Assembly (NCBI GenBank): GCA_019429405.1 | Contig: JAHYIZ010000002.1 | Location: 92,733 to 156,732, forward strand | Source of the DNA: Paracoccaceae bacterium | GTDB taxonomy: Bacteria; Pseudomonadota; Alphaproteobacteria; Rhodobacterales; Rhodobacteraceae | Direction: 5' to 3' | Length of the DNA stretch: 64,000 bases | In this document: positions 56,494-64,000 of the stretch, piece by piece | Numbering within the stretch: the first letter of the stretch is position 1 | Layout of the letters: every line of letters starts with the position of its first letter | Made by a program: the position numbers and the translations under genes | Notes under the pieces: model-generated | What the model was told of the DNA's origin: nothing | What the model saw: the letters and a program-made list of their open reading frames with translations, nothing else | Database searches by the model: none

Positions 56494-57839
56494 GCCGCCT
56501 TTCGCTGCGGCTGCGGCTGCTTCTGGCAGGCGCCGCGGCGATTGTGGTGTCGCTCGTGGTGGCGGCGCTGGCGCTGTCGGAACTGTTCGCGGCGCATGTG
56601 GAACGGCGGGCCGTGGCCGAACTGTCGGTGCATCTCGACCAGTTGCTTGCGGGCGTCGAGCGCGGCGCCGATGGCGCGCTTGAGGTGGCGTCGGCGCCCG
56701 CCGACCCGCGGTTTGCGCGCCCGCTCGGCGGGCTTTACTGGCAGATCGAGGCCGAGGGCGCGGTGCTGCGCTCGCGCTCGCTGTGGGATTATACGCTGGT
56801 GCTGCCTGCTGACGTTCTGGCCGATGGCGCCGCCCACGCGCACCATCTGGCGGGCGCCGGGGGCGAGCCGCTGCTGGTCTATGAACGCTCGGTGCGCTTG
56901 CCCGCGCGCCTCGGGGGGGCGGGCGCCCGCGCGGCGGTGGCGATGGCGGCGGGCGATCTGGCGCAGGCCAAACGCGCCTTCATCGCCGATCTTGCGCCCT
57001 ATGTCGCGCTTCTGGCGGCGGTGCTGATTGCGGCGGGCTGGGTGCAGGTGGGGGTGGGCCTTAGCCCGCTGGCTGCGGTCGAGGCGCGGGTGGCCAATGT
57101 GCGATCGGGCGCACGCGCCCGGCTAGGCGCCGATTTTCCACGCGAATTGAAACCATTGGTCGGTGAGGTTGATGCACTTCTGGCAGAGCGCGAGGCCGAA
57201 CTTGCGCGGGCGCGGGCGCGCGCGGGCGATCTGGCGCATGGGTTGAAAACGCCGCTTCAGGCGCTGATGGGCGAGGCCGGGCGGCTGCGCGGGGCGGGCC
57301 AGCCCGAAGCGGCGCGCGCGATCGAAGACATCACCTCGGCCATGCACCGCCACGTTGACCGCGAGTTGTCGCGCACCCGCGTTGCCACCCGCGCCGCGGC
57401 CGCGCGGGCCGATGCCGCCGAGGCGGTGGGGCGCATCGTGCGGGTGATCCGGCGCAGTGGCCGTGGTGCTGCGCTGAACTGGCACACCGACCTGCCGCCG
57501 GGCCTGATTGCCCTGATCGACATTGATGATCTGACCGAGGCGCTGGGGGCGCTGACCGAGAATGCCGCGCGCCATGCTGGCAGCACCGTCCGCCTTGCCG
57601 CGCGGCGACAGGGCGCGCGGGTGCAGATCGTGGTGGCCGATGACGGGCCGGGCATCGCGCCCGAGCGGATCGAGGCGTTGATGCAGCGCGGCGCGCGGGC
57701 CGATGAAAGCGGCGCCGGCAGCGGGCTTGGCCTTGCCATCGCGCGCGAGATCATCGAGGCGGCGGGCGGCACTTTGACGCTTGCCGACGCCGCACCCGGC
57801 CTGCGCGCCGAGGTCGCGCTGCCCGCCGCGCCAATCTGA
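56490..57839 (+). CDS. PhoQ-like sensor histidine kinase
   Basis: 449-residue inner-membrane kinase. Helices at about 8-34 and 168-190 flank a periplasmic sensor domain of about 135 residues. His250 in DLAHGLKTPL, the N-box TENAARHAG, G1 DDGPGIAPE and G2 GSGLGLAIA make the catalytic core complete. The sensed signal is unknown. Its stop codon lies inside the first half-site of the second operator. Confidence 0.93.
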   Translation: MSRLSLRLRLLLAGAAAIVVSLVVAALALSELFAAHVERRAVAELSVHLDQLLAGVERGADGALEVASAPADPRFARPLGGLYWQIEAEGAVLRSRSLWDYTLVLPADVLADGAAHAHHLAGAGGEPLLVYERSVRLPARLGGAGARAAVAMAAGDLAQAKRAFIADLAPYVALLAAVLIAAGWVQVGVGLSPLAAVEARVANVRSGARARLGADFPRELKPLVGEVDALLAEREAELARARARAGDLAHGLKTPLQALMGEAGRLRGAGQPEAARAIEDITSAMHRHVDRELSRTRVATRAAAARADAAEAVGRIVRVIRRSGRGAALNWHTDLPPGLIALIDIDDLTEALGALTENAARHAGSTVRLAARRQGARVQIVVADDGPGIAPERIEALMQRGARADESGAGSGLGLAIAREIIEAAGGTLTLADAAPGLRAEVALPAAPI

Positions 57840-57874
57840 CATTTCACTGACAGCCGGGGTCAGGGCCGCGTCAG
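57836..57874. promoter_or_regulatory. Four-half-site operator of the b561-SHP-DHC operon
   Basis: CTGAC at 57836 and 57847, GTCAG at 57859 and 57870: the same CTGAC-N6-CTGAC-N7-GTCAG-N6-GTCAG with exactly the spacing of 55429-55467. It overlaps the kinase stop codon and ends 62 bp before the cytochrome gene start. It implies control of the cytochromes by the adjacent two-component system. Confidence 0.7.
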
Positions 57875-57936
57875 GTGGCTCATGCGAAACAGCGGCAAGC
57901 TTGGCCAGTTCTGGCCCCGTTGGAAAGGCCTGCCCG

Positions 57937-59052
57937 ATGACTACCGCCACCCCCACCGCCTCGCAAACCCGTGTCTGGGACCTGTTCGTGCGGGTGTTTC
58001 ACTGGTCGCTGGTGCTTTCGGTGGTGCTGGCGGCCGCTTCGGGGTTCCTGCTCGAATCGCGCATCCTGCTGTTGCACATTTCGGCGGGGCTGGCGGCGGC
58101 GGCGCTGATTGTGGCGCGCATCGTCTGGGGGTTTACCGGCACCACCTACGCGCGCTTTGCCGAATTCGTGCCCGCCCCGGCAGACATTCGCGGGCATCTT
58201 GCAGGCGGCAGCCGCCACCTTGGCCACAACCCCTTGGGCGCGCTGATGGTTCTGGCGCTGATCGTGCTGGTGCTGGCGCTGGCGGTCACCGGGCTGGTGG
58301 TGCTGGGCGGGGTCGATAAATCCGGCCCCATGGCGCCTTGGGTCAGCTACGCGCTCGGCTCTGGCGTGCTGGGGCTGCACGAGGCGCTGGCCTTCGGCAT
58401 TCTGGCCCTCGCCGCGCTGCATTTTGCGGGGGTTGTCTTTGAAAGCCGCCGCTCGCAGGAAAACCTCGCCCGCGCCATGGTGACCGGCGTGAAAGAGCGC
58501 CGCCCCGGTGACCACATTGCCCCCGCCCGCCGCGCGCACCCGGCACTGGCGGTGGCGGCGATTGCGGTGCTGGCGGCCGGCGGCTGGGCTGTGACCGCCT
58601 CGCAGGCCGCGCGCCCGGTGCCGGGTCTGCCTGTTGCCACGCTGGATGCGACCTACAAAGCCGCCTGTTCCGAATGCCACATCGCCTATAATCCCAGCCT
58701 GCTGCCCGCCGCTGCCTGGCTGGGCATCATGGCGGGGCTGAAAGATCACTTTGGCGAAAACGCCACCGTCAGCGCCGCCGAGGCCGAAACCATCACCGCC
58801 TGGCTTACCGCCAACGCCGCCGAGACCGCAGATACCAAACTGGCCCACCGCCTCGCCCTGCGCATCACCGAGCCGCCCTTTGCCATCACCGAGCAGCGCT
58901 ACTGGAAGCGCCTGCACACAGAAATTCCCGACGCGGTCTTTGCCAACCGCGCCGTCGGTGCCCAATCGAACTGCGCCGCCTGCCACGCAGACGCCGAACA
59001 GGGCCGCTTCAGCCCCTTTGCCATTGACCTTCCCAAGGAGACCTTGAAATGA
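57937..59052 (+). CDS. Cytochrome b561 fused to a diheme cytochrome c (DHC) domain
   Basis: 371 residues. Residues about 10-185 are a four-helix cytochrome b561 with candidate haem b ligands His22, His47, His148 and His162. A linker with a fifth helix (203-222) leads to a periplasmic DHC domain with haem sites CSECH (244-248) and CAACH (346-350) and the conserved GLKDHFGENATVS. It is expected to pass electrons from the quinol pool to SHP. GGAAAGG precedes the ATG. It overlaps the SHP gene by four bases. Confidence 0.92.
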   Translation: MTTATPTASQTRVWDLFVRVFHWSLVLSVVLAAASGFLLESRILLLHISAGLAAAALIVARIVWGFTGTTYARFAEFVPAPADIRGHLAGGSRHLGHNPLGALMVLALIVLVLALAVTGLVVLGGVDKSGPMAPWVSYALGSGVLGLHEALAFGILALAALHFAGVVFESRRSQENLARAMVTGVKERRPGDHIAPARRAHPALAVAAIAVLAAGGWAVTASQAARPVPGLPVATLDATYKAACSECHIAYNPSLLPAAAWLGIMAGLKDHFGENATVSAAEAETITAWLTANAAETADTKLAHRLALRITEPPFAITEQRYWKRLHTEIPDAVFANRAVGAQSNCAACHADAEQGRFSPFAIDLPKETLK

Positions 59053-59453
59053 ACCGACTTGTCTTTACCCTTGCCGCTCTGCTTGCCGCTGCCCCCGCCA
59101 TGGCGCAGGACGCGAACGACACCAACGCCGCGGCCCTCATCGCCAAATTCGCCGCCGAGGCGGGCATAACCGCCGATGCCGAGGCAGGCAAAGCTTTCTT
59201 TCTTGCCAACCAGGCCGGGGGCGGCGCCGATACGCCTTCTTGCACCTCGTGCCACACCGCCGACCCAAGGGCGATGGGCGAGGCGCGCACCGGCAAACCG
59301 ATTGAGCCGATGGCGCTGTCGGTCAACCCCAAGCGGTTCACCGACACCGCCTTTGTCGACAAATGGTTTGGCCGCAATTGCGATTCGGTGCTGGGGCGCG
59401 AATGCACTTCGGCCGAAAAAGCCAACGTGCTCGCCTATTATTCCAGCCTCTGA
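59049..59453 (+). CDS. Sphaeroides heme protein (SHP), DUF1924 c-type cytochrome
   Basis: 134 residues. The signal peptide (LVFTLAALLAAAPAMA) is followed by a mature periplasmic monohaem cytochrome with CTSCH (65-69). The SHP hallmark RNCDSVLGREC gives the axial Asn110 and the Cys111-Cys119 disulfide. SHP binds oxygen or NO after reduction by DHC; its physiological substrate is unknown. Lies between two DHC-encoding genes. Confidence 0.93.
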   Translation: MNRLVFTLAALLAAAPAMAQDANDTNAAALIAKFAAEAGITADAEAGKAFFLANQAGGGADTPSCTSCHTADPRAMGEARTGKPIEPMALSVNPKRFTDTAFVDKWFGRNCDSVLGRECTSAEKANVLAYYSSL

Positions 59454-59469
59454 CCGGAAAGGATCTCCG

Positions 59470-59940
59470 ATGAAACGCCTGATCGCCCCGCTTGCCCTTG
59501 CGCTTGCAGCACTGCCGCTTGCCGCCTTCGCGCAAGACCGCATGGCCCCGGTGACCGACCCCACCACCCTGACCGATTGCACCGAATGCCACATGGCCTT
59601 TCCGGCGGGCTTCTTGCCCGCGCGCTCGTGGCAGGCGGTGATGGCGGACCTCAAAAACCACTTTGGCGAAAACGCCAGCATCAGCGAAGAAAACCGCCTC
59701 AAGATAACTGCCTATCTTGTTGCCAATGCAACAGATTCCGGCATTCTGAAGGCGCGCACAACGTCGCGCATCCTCAACGGGATCACGGCAGATATGACGC
59801 CGCTGCGGATCTCTGACATGTCGTGGTGGAAGCGCGAACACAACGGCGAGGTGTCGCAAGCCGAATGGGACCGCGCAAAATCGCCCGCCAACTGCGTCGC
59901 CTGCCACCGTGATGCCGAACGCGGCTATTTCGAAGACTGA
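59470..59940 (+). CDS. Diheme cytochrome c (DHC), soluble copy
   Basis: 156 residues. The signal peptide (LIAPLALALAALPLAAFAQ) leads to a periplasmic diheme protein with CTECH (37-41) and CVACH (142-146). The segment DLKNHFGENASIS parallels the fused domain upstream (GLKDHFGENATVS). It is the classical electron donor to SHP. The presence of a second DHC domain in the same operon is notable. Confidence 0.93.
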   Translation: MKRLIAPLALALAALPLAAFAQDRMAPVTDPTTLTDCTECHMAFPAGFLPARSWQAVMADLKNHFGENASISEENRLKITAYLVANATDSGILKARTTSRILNGITADMTPLRISDMSWWKREHNGEVSQAEWDRAKSPANCVACHRDAERGYFED

Positions 59941-59952
59941 TCCCGTGCCGGA

Positions 59953-59984
59953 GCGGGGCCGGCGCGTGCAACGCCCGGCCCCGC
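59953..59984 (+). terminator. Hairpin at the end of the cytochrome operon
   Basis: 10-bp perfect stem GCGGGGCCGG (59953-59962) / CCGGCCCCGC (59975-59984) with a 12-base loop, 12 bp after the DHC stop. There is no T-run, so it may be a weak terminator or a processing/stability element separating the downstream transporter. Confidence 0.5.
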
Positions 59985-60059
59985 CAGTGCCCGAACCGGC
60001 TTCGCTCTGGCCCCCGCGCGCGCCGCGCGCTAAGTGGGGCCAAACCTGCGGAGCGCCCG

Positions 60060-60878
60060 ATGACCGACCTTGCCAGCCTTTTGCCGATGCTTGCCACACT
60101 TTTGGCCGTGGGCGCGGTTGCCGGGCTGATCGCGGGGCTTCTGGGGGTGGGCGGCGGCATCGTGCTGGTGCCGGCCTTCTTCTATGTCTTTGATGCCATG
60201 GGCTACGGCGGCCCCGGCCTGATGCGGGTCTGCCTTGCCACTTCGCTGGCCACGATCATCGTCACCTCGGCGCGCTCGGTGCATTCGCACCACCGCAAAG
60301 GCGCGGTGGAATGGCAGATCTTGCGGCAATGGGCACCGGGCATCGCGGTGGGCGCGGTGCTGGGGGTGCTGGTGGTGGCGCAACTGCGCACCCCCACCTT
60401 GCAGGCGATCTTTGGCGGCCTTGCCTTTGCAGTCGCGCTTTACATGGCCTTCGGGAGGATTGACTGGCGGCTGGGCGACCGTATGCCGGGCTTTGGCATC
60501 CGCGCTGCGGTGTCGCCGGTGATCGGGTTTCTTTCGGTGCTGATGGGTATTGGCGGTGGCTCGTTCGGGGTGCCGCTGATGACGCTGCACGGCGTGCCCA
60601 TTCACCGTGCAGTTGCCACGGCGGCAGGGTTCGGCTTTACCATCGCGCTGCCTTCGGTGGCGGCCTTCCTGATGGTGCCGGTGACGGGGGCGCCGCCCTT
60701 CACGCTGGGCGCGGTCAACCTGCCCGCGTTTATCATCGTCATCTCGATGACCCTCGTCACCGCGCCTTGGGGGGCTTCGCTGGCGCATCGGCTTAACCCC
60801 AAGCCGCTGAAGCGCATCTTCGCGGCGTTTCTGGCGGTGGTGGCACTGAACATGCTGCGCAAGGCGCTTGGCGCCTGA
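60060..60878 (+). CDS. TauE/SafE-family membrane transporter
   Basis: 272-residue polytopic inner-membrane protein of the TSUP (sulfite exporter TauE/SafE) family. It has eight hydrophobic segments, with the glycine-rich repeats LIAGLLGVGGGIVLVPAFF and LMGIGGGSFGVPLMTLHG. The substrate is probably a sulfur-containing anion. Whether it belongs to the preceding cytochrome operon is unclear, given a 119-bp gap containing a hairpin. Confidence 0.9.
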   Translation: MTDLASLLPMLATLLAVGAVAGLIAGLLGVGGGIVLVPAFFYVFDAMGYGGPGLMRVCLATSLATIIVTSARSVHSHHRKGAVEWQILRQWAPGIAVGAVLGVLVVAQLRTPTLQAIFGGLAFAVALYMAFGRIDWRLGDRMPGFGIRAAVSPVIGFLSVLMGIGGGSFGVPLMTLHGVPIHRAVATAAGFGFTIALPSVAAFLMVPVTGAPPFTLGAVNLPAFIIVISMTLVTAPWGASLAHRLNPKPLKRIFAAFLAVVALNMLRKALGA

Positions 60879-60879
60879 A

Positions 60880-60922
60880 GTCTTCTTTGTCGAAATACCT
60901 TGCAGGGGTGCAATACCCCCGG
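60880..60922. repeat. Intergenic palindromic repeat between convergent genes
   Basis: On the minus strand it reads GGGGGTATTGCACCCCTGCA then AGGTATTTCGACAAAGAAGA, matching the tail of the copy at 43248. A short stem GGGGT/ACCCC is present. It fills the gap between the convergent transporter and mazG genes. Confidence 0.55.
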
Positions 60923-60928
60923 CCTTCG

Positions 60929-61744
60929 TCAACCGCGCTCGGCGCGCTTGGCGGCATCCCACAGCGCATCCATTTCGGCCAGATCGCTTTGCTCGGGGCG
61001 CTTGTCGCGCGCCTGAAGTTCGGCCTCTATATATTGGAATCTGCGTGTGAATTTGGCATTTGTCGCGCGTAACGCGGCCTCGGCATCCAGCCCGAGGTGG
61101 CGCCCGAGGTTGACCATCACGAATAGCAAATCGCCAAATTCCTCGGCCAGTTCCGTTGGCCCGAGCGTCAAGCGCGCCTCGACCAGCTCGCCCGCCTCTT
61201 CCACGATCTTGGCCAGCACCTCGTCGGTCGAAGGCCAGTCGAACCCCACCCGCGCCGCGCGCCCTTGCAACTTTAGCGCGCGCGTCAGCGCGGGCAGGCC
61301 TAGCGCCACCCCATCGAGCACGCCGCCCTCGGCGCGCCCGGCGCGCTCGGCGGCCTTCAGCCGCTCCCAGTCGCGGGTTTGCTGCTCGGGGGTCTTGTCG
61401 CGCGATTCAGCGCCAAACACATGCGGATGCCGCGCCACCATCTTGTCGCTGATGGTGCGCACCACATCGTCAAAGCCAAACATCCCGGCTTCGTCGGCCA
61501 TCTGCGCGTGATAGACCACCTGCAACAAGAGGTCGCCCAGCTCGCCGGGCAGTTCATCCCAGGCCGCGCGCGCAATCGCGTCGGCCACCTCATGCGCCTC
61601 TTCGATCGTGTAAGGGGCGATGGTGGCGAAATCTTGCGCGATGTCCCAGGGGCAGCCGGTGGCCGGGTCGCGCAGCGCGCGCATGATCGCGCGCAGGCGC
61701 GGCACGCCGCCCTCGGGGTCAAAAATCAGCGGATCATGGGTCAT
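60929..61744 (-). CDS. mazG: Nucleoside triphosphate pyrophosphohydrolase MazG
   Basis: House-cleaning NTP pyrophosphatase, 271 residues with two MazG domains. Domain one shows GCPWDIAQDFATIAPYTIEEAHEV, with the EExxE metal helix and LGDLLLQVVYHAQMA. Domain two shows EAGELVEARLTLGPTELAEEFGDLLF. DSLEMDALWDAAKR-like ending (LAEMDALWDAAKRAER) is typical. Full length. Confidence 0.95.
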   Translation of the reverse strand: MTHDPLIFDPEGGVPRLRAIMRALRDPATGCPWDIAQDFATIAPYTIEEAHEVADAIARAAWDELPGELGDLLLQVVYHAQMADEAGMFGFDDVVRTISDKMVARHPHVFGAESRDKTPEQQTRDWERLKAAERAGRAEGGVLDGVALGLPALTRALKLQGRAARVGFDWPSTDEVLAKIVEEAGELVEARLTLGPTELAEEFGDLLFVMVNLGRHLGLDAEAALRATNAKFTRRFQYIEAELQARDKRPEQSDLAEMDALWDAAKRAERG

Positions 61745-61790
61745 TGGCGCTCCGTCGGGCTAGCGCGCGCAGGCTAGCGACAGCCACGGC

Positions 61791-61827
61791 AAAAGCAAAG
61801 CCCGGCACCGCGGGTGCGGTGCCGGGC
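61791..61827 (-). terminator. Strong intrinsic terminator of the outer-membrane protein gene
   Basis: 12-bp perfect stem between 61800-61811 and 61816-61827 with a four-base loop (GCCCGGCACCGC and complement). On the minus strand it is followed by TTTGCTTTT. It starts 28 bp after the OMP stop. On the plus strand CTTTT follows, so it may stop both directions. Confidence 0.85.
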
Positions 61828-61855
61828 CTTTTCGGGTTCTTCAGTTACGCTCAGA

Positions 61856-62482
61856 TCAGAACTGGAAGCCGACGCGCAGGGCGACGGTGTCAAGATCGAC
61901 CGCCACGTCGTCGGGCACCAGATATTCGCCTTTGAGCGCGGCGCGCTGATATTCCAGCCCGGCGAAGATGTTGTTGGTGACCATGAACTCGACACCGAGG
62001 CCATAGGTCATGCCGCGGACGTCATAGTCGGTCGGGCCCCAGGTATCGGTGATCGTGCCGGCCATGTAGCCCAGCGTGCCAAAAACCATCACACGGTCCA
62101 TGGCATAGCCCAGCCGGCCTTTGACTTCGAGGAAGTTCGAAAACTCGAGGAATGTGTAGGTGGGTTCCGAAACGCCAAGATGGGTCAGGCCAATCTCGCC
62201 GCCGAACACCAGATTGCCGCGCTGCAGGTTGTAGCCTGCAAAGCCGCCGATGGTGGTGCCGGCATCGAGCGTGCCAAAGTACGTGCCGCCATCATACTCC
62301 CAGTCGCCCGAGGTCTGGCCGGCCTTCAGGCCAGCATAGGCGCCCGACCAGTCGTGCACGCGCGGTGCCACCGGCGCGAACACCGGCGCTTCGGTCACCG
62401 GGGCGACATAGCCACCCGCAAGTGCGGTCGATGCCATTGCGGCAAACAGCACCGCGGCGGTGGGCAGAGTGAATTTCGTAAT
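61856..62482 (-). CDS. Small outer-membrane beta-barrel protein (OmpA/OMP_b-brl-like), possible ATT start
   Basis: Porin-like eight-strand barrel of about 208 residues with alternating aromatic strands and a C-terminal aromatic (VALRVGFQF). A complete signal peptide, KFTLPTAAVLFAAMASTALA, needs translation from ATT at 62482, which has GAGG seven bases upstream. An in-frame TGA lies just beyond it. The first standard start (GTG at 62452) would remove the basic N-region. It may be a surface protein like Hop22-type barrels of alphaproteobacteria. Confidence 0.78.
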   Translation of the reverse strand: MTKFTLPTAAVLFAAMASTALAGGYVAPVTEAPVFAPVAPRVHDWSGAYAGLKAGQTSGDWEYDGGTYFGTLDAGTTIGGFAGYNLQRGNLVFGGEIGLTHLGVSEPTYTFLEFSNFLEVKGRLGYAMDRVMVFGTLGYMAGTITDTWGPTDYDVRGMTYGLGVEFMVTNNIFAGLEYQRAALKGEYLVPDDVAVDLDTVALRVGFQF

Positions 62483-62789
62483 TGGTTCGCCTCATTCTTG
62501 TTGTTGTCAAACACCGGCCAGAACTGGTGACCGCCCGCGCAGCCTTCAACCGCTTGGTCGCAGTTCGTGCGCGACTGGCACATATATACCACGTCTGGCA
62601 CCGCACCGCTACAGGCCACCCGGCTTTGCCGCGCCGTGTACCAAAAATACCCGGCGGAAACCCGCGCGTTGTGTTTCGGCCCGGAGCCGCGCGCGCCCAA
62701 GGGCTTGGCGCCGCCCGTTCCGGCACTTTCGCGGTTGCATCCCGCCGCCCGATCCGCTTGGCTGCGCGCCAAAGCCCGAAGGAGCACCC
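62483..62789. other. Divergent intergenic region
   Basis: 307 bp without a gene, between divergent starts. It contains an AT-rich TATATATG (62581-62588 on the minus strand), a possible -10 for the outer-membrane protein with only a weak -35, and AAGGAG before the amidohydrolase ATG. I saw no RNA gene or clear repeat. Short GC-rich palindromes occur but none stands out. Confidence 0.5.
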
Positions 62790-63953
62790 ATGCCTGTTCT
62801 CAACCGTATCGCCGCCTATGCCCCCGAAATGGCTGAGTGGCGCCAGCACCTGCATGCCCACCCTGAACTGACCTTTGAATGCCACGAAACCGCGGCTTTC
62901 GTGGCCGCACGGCTCGGCGAATTCGGCGTGGACGAGCTGCACGAGGGCATCGCCAAGACCGGCATTGTGGCGATCATCAATGGCCGCACGCCGGGCCCCA
63001 CCATCGGCTTGCGCGCCGATATGGATGCGCTGCCGCTGACCGAGATCACCGGGCTGCCCTATGCCTCGCAAAACCCCGGCAAGATGCATGCCTGCGGCCA
63101 TGACGGCCACACCACGATGCTGCTCGGTGCCGCCAGATACCTGGCCGAAACCCGCAATTTCGCGGGCCGGGTGGCGCTGATCTTTCAGCCCGCCGAGGAG
63201 AACGGCGGCGGTGCCAATGTGATGGTGGCCGAGGGCATCATGGACCGTTTCGACATTTCGCAGGTCTACGGCATCCACAACACGCCGGGGCAGGCCGAGG
63301 GCAGCTTTCACACTTGCCCCGGCCCGCTGATGGCGGCGGTGGACAGCTTTGAGGTGCATGTGCAGGGCAGGGGCGGGCACGGTGCCTACCCGCACGAAAC
63401 CGCCGACCCGGTGGTTGCGGCGGTGGGCATTGTGACGGCGCTGCAAACCATCGTCAGCCGCAACCACATGCCGCTCGATGATCTGGTGGTGTCGGTCACG
63501 CAGATCCATGCAGGGTCCGCCGACAACATCATTCCCGATACCGCCTGGATCAATGGCACCGTGCGCACCTTCCGCCCGGAGGTGCGCGCCATGGTGCGCA
63601 AGCGCATCGCCGAAATCGTGGCCGGGCAAGCGGCTGCCTATGATGTGACCGCGCGGCTCGACTATCACGAAGGCTACCCCGCCACCGTCAACGACCCGGC
63701 GCGCACCGAATTCGCCGCCGACGTGGCGCGCGAGGTGGCGGGGGCTGCGGCGGTGAACGACGCGGCGGGGCGTGAGATGGGGGCAGAAGATTTTTCCTAC
63801 ATGCTCGAAGCCCGCCCCGGCGCCTATCTGTTTCTCGGGCAGGGGCCGGGGGCGGGGCTGCACCACCCGGCCTACAACTTCAATGATGCCGTGGCGCCGG
63901 TGGGTGCCAGTTTCTTTGCGCGCCTCGTCGAGCGCGCGCAGCCTTTGGCCTGA
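62790..63953 (+). CDS. M20 amidohydrolase (hippurate hydrolase-like)
   Basis: 387-residue M20D metallo-amidohydrolase. Metal-binding motifs are GLRADMDALPLTE near 71, ACGHDGHTTMLLGAA near 104, FQPAEENGGGA near 139 and the C-terminal GAEDFSYML. The dimerisation domain contains GRGGHGAYPHETADP. It probably deacylates N-acyl amino acids. AAGGAG lies upstream of the ATG. Only 47 bp of featureless sequence follow to the window end. Confidence 0.92.
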   Translation: MPVLNRIAAYAPEMAEWRQHLHAHPELTFECHETAAFVAARLGEFGVDELHEGIAKTGIVAIINGRTPGPTIGLRADMDALPLTEITGLPYASQNPGKMHACGHDGHTTMLLGAARYLAETRNFAGRVALIFQPAEENGGGANVMVAEGIMDRFDISQVYGIHNTPGQAEGSFHTCPGPLMAAVDSFEVHVQGRGGHGAYPHETADPVVAAVGIVTALQTIVSRNHMPLDDLVVSVTQIHAGSADNIIPDTAWINGTVRTFRPEVRAMVRKRIAEIVAGQAAAYDVTARLDYHEGYPATVNDPARTEFAADVAREVAGAAAVNDAAGREMGAEDFSYMLEARPGAYLFLGQGPGAGLHHPAYNFNDAVAPVGASFFARLVERAQPLA

Positions 63954-64000
63954 CGCAGGGGGGGGCCTGACGCGGGGGCTTGCGTCGGGGCGCCGAGTGG

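Overview
The window is one contiguous, GC-rich chromosomal segment from an alphaproteobacterium, almost certainly of the family Rhodobacteraceae (Rhodobacterales). The reasons are a complete-looking run of Rhodobacter-type gene transfer agent (GTA) structural genes with cysE directly behind it, an IscR regulator with a single cysteine heading a suf operon, a sphaeroides-heme-protein (SHP) and diheme cytochrome c (DHC) locus, and a dispersed intergenic palindrome family. I saw no tRNA or rRNA gene, CRISPR array, insertion sequence or photosynthesis gene. Gene density is very high, and overlapping stop/start codons (ATGA, GTGA, TTGA) are the rule inside operons.

Bases 1-13000 (+) hold the GTA cluster, entered in mid portal gene: portal, small head-formation protein, prohead protease, major capsid protein, adaptor, stopper, tail terminator, tail tube, two tail chaperones, a short tape measure, distal tail, Fe-S hub, NlpC/P60 peptidase and the approximately 1300-residue megatron, followed by a DUF2793 protein, a small conserved protein and cysE. 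All frames are open, so the agent may be functional; the terminase must lie upstream. Bases 13900-30060 are core metabolism and information processing: pdhC-pdhB-pdhA and an FtsB-like protein (-), class I aldolase, SDR and pgk (-), two tandem cyclophilins (+), an M20 dipeptidase (-), prfA-prmC (+), a disordered DUF4167 protein (+), and a minus-strand run lptF-lptG-lptD-surA-like-pdxA-rsmA (26987-34548). This run couples outer-membrane LPS export and OMP chaperoning to B6 synthesis and rRNA methylation.

Bases 34689-46800 carry pepA-holC, a membrane-anchored retropepsin and MarC, tatABC with an AAA ATPase, typA, a YitT protein, small ORFs, icd, and a three-gene minus operon (hydrolase, unknown 85-residue protein, HD hydrolase). 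Bases 46829-55044 (+) form the Fe-S assembly operon iscR-nifS-sufB-(methyltransferase-like)-sufC-sufD-(two YIP1 membrane proteins)-sufS, with a recognisable promoter.

Bases 55053-59984 are the most interesting part. A PepSY protein, an OmpR-type response regulator and a PhoQ-like sensor kinase precede an operon that encodes a cytochrome b561 fused to a DHC domain, SHP, and a second free DHC. The regulator operon and the cytochrome operon are each preceded by the same four-half-site operator, CTGAC-N6-CTGAC-N7-GTCAG-N6-GTCAG, with identical spacing. This strongly suggests a self-contained two-component regulon controlling a haem-based electron-transfer chain of unknown physiological role. The window closes with a TauE/SafE transporter, mazG, a small outer-membrane beta-barrel whose best start codon appears to be ATT, and an M20 amidohydrolase.

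A family of palindromic intergenic repeats, at least seven copies sharing a GG(T/A)TATTT core, punctuates gene ends throughout. Two copies (36647 and 40616) are near-complete long inverted repeats between convergent genes.
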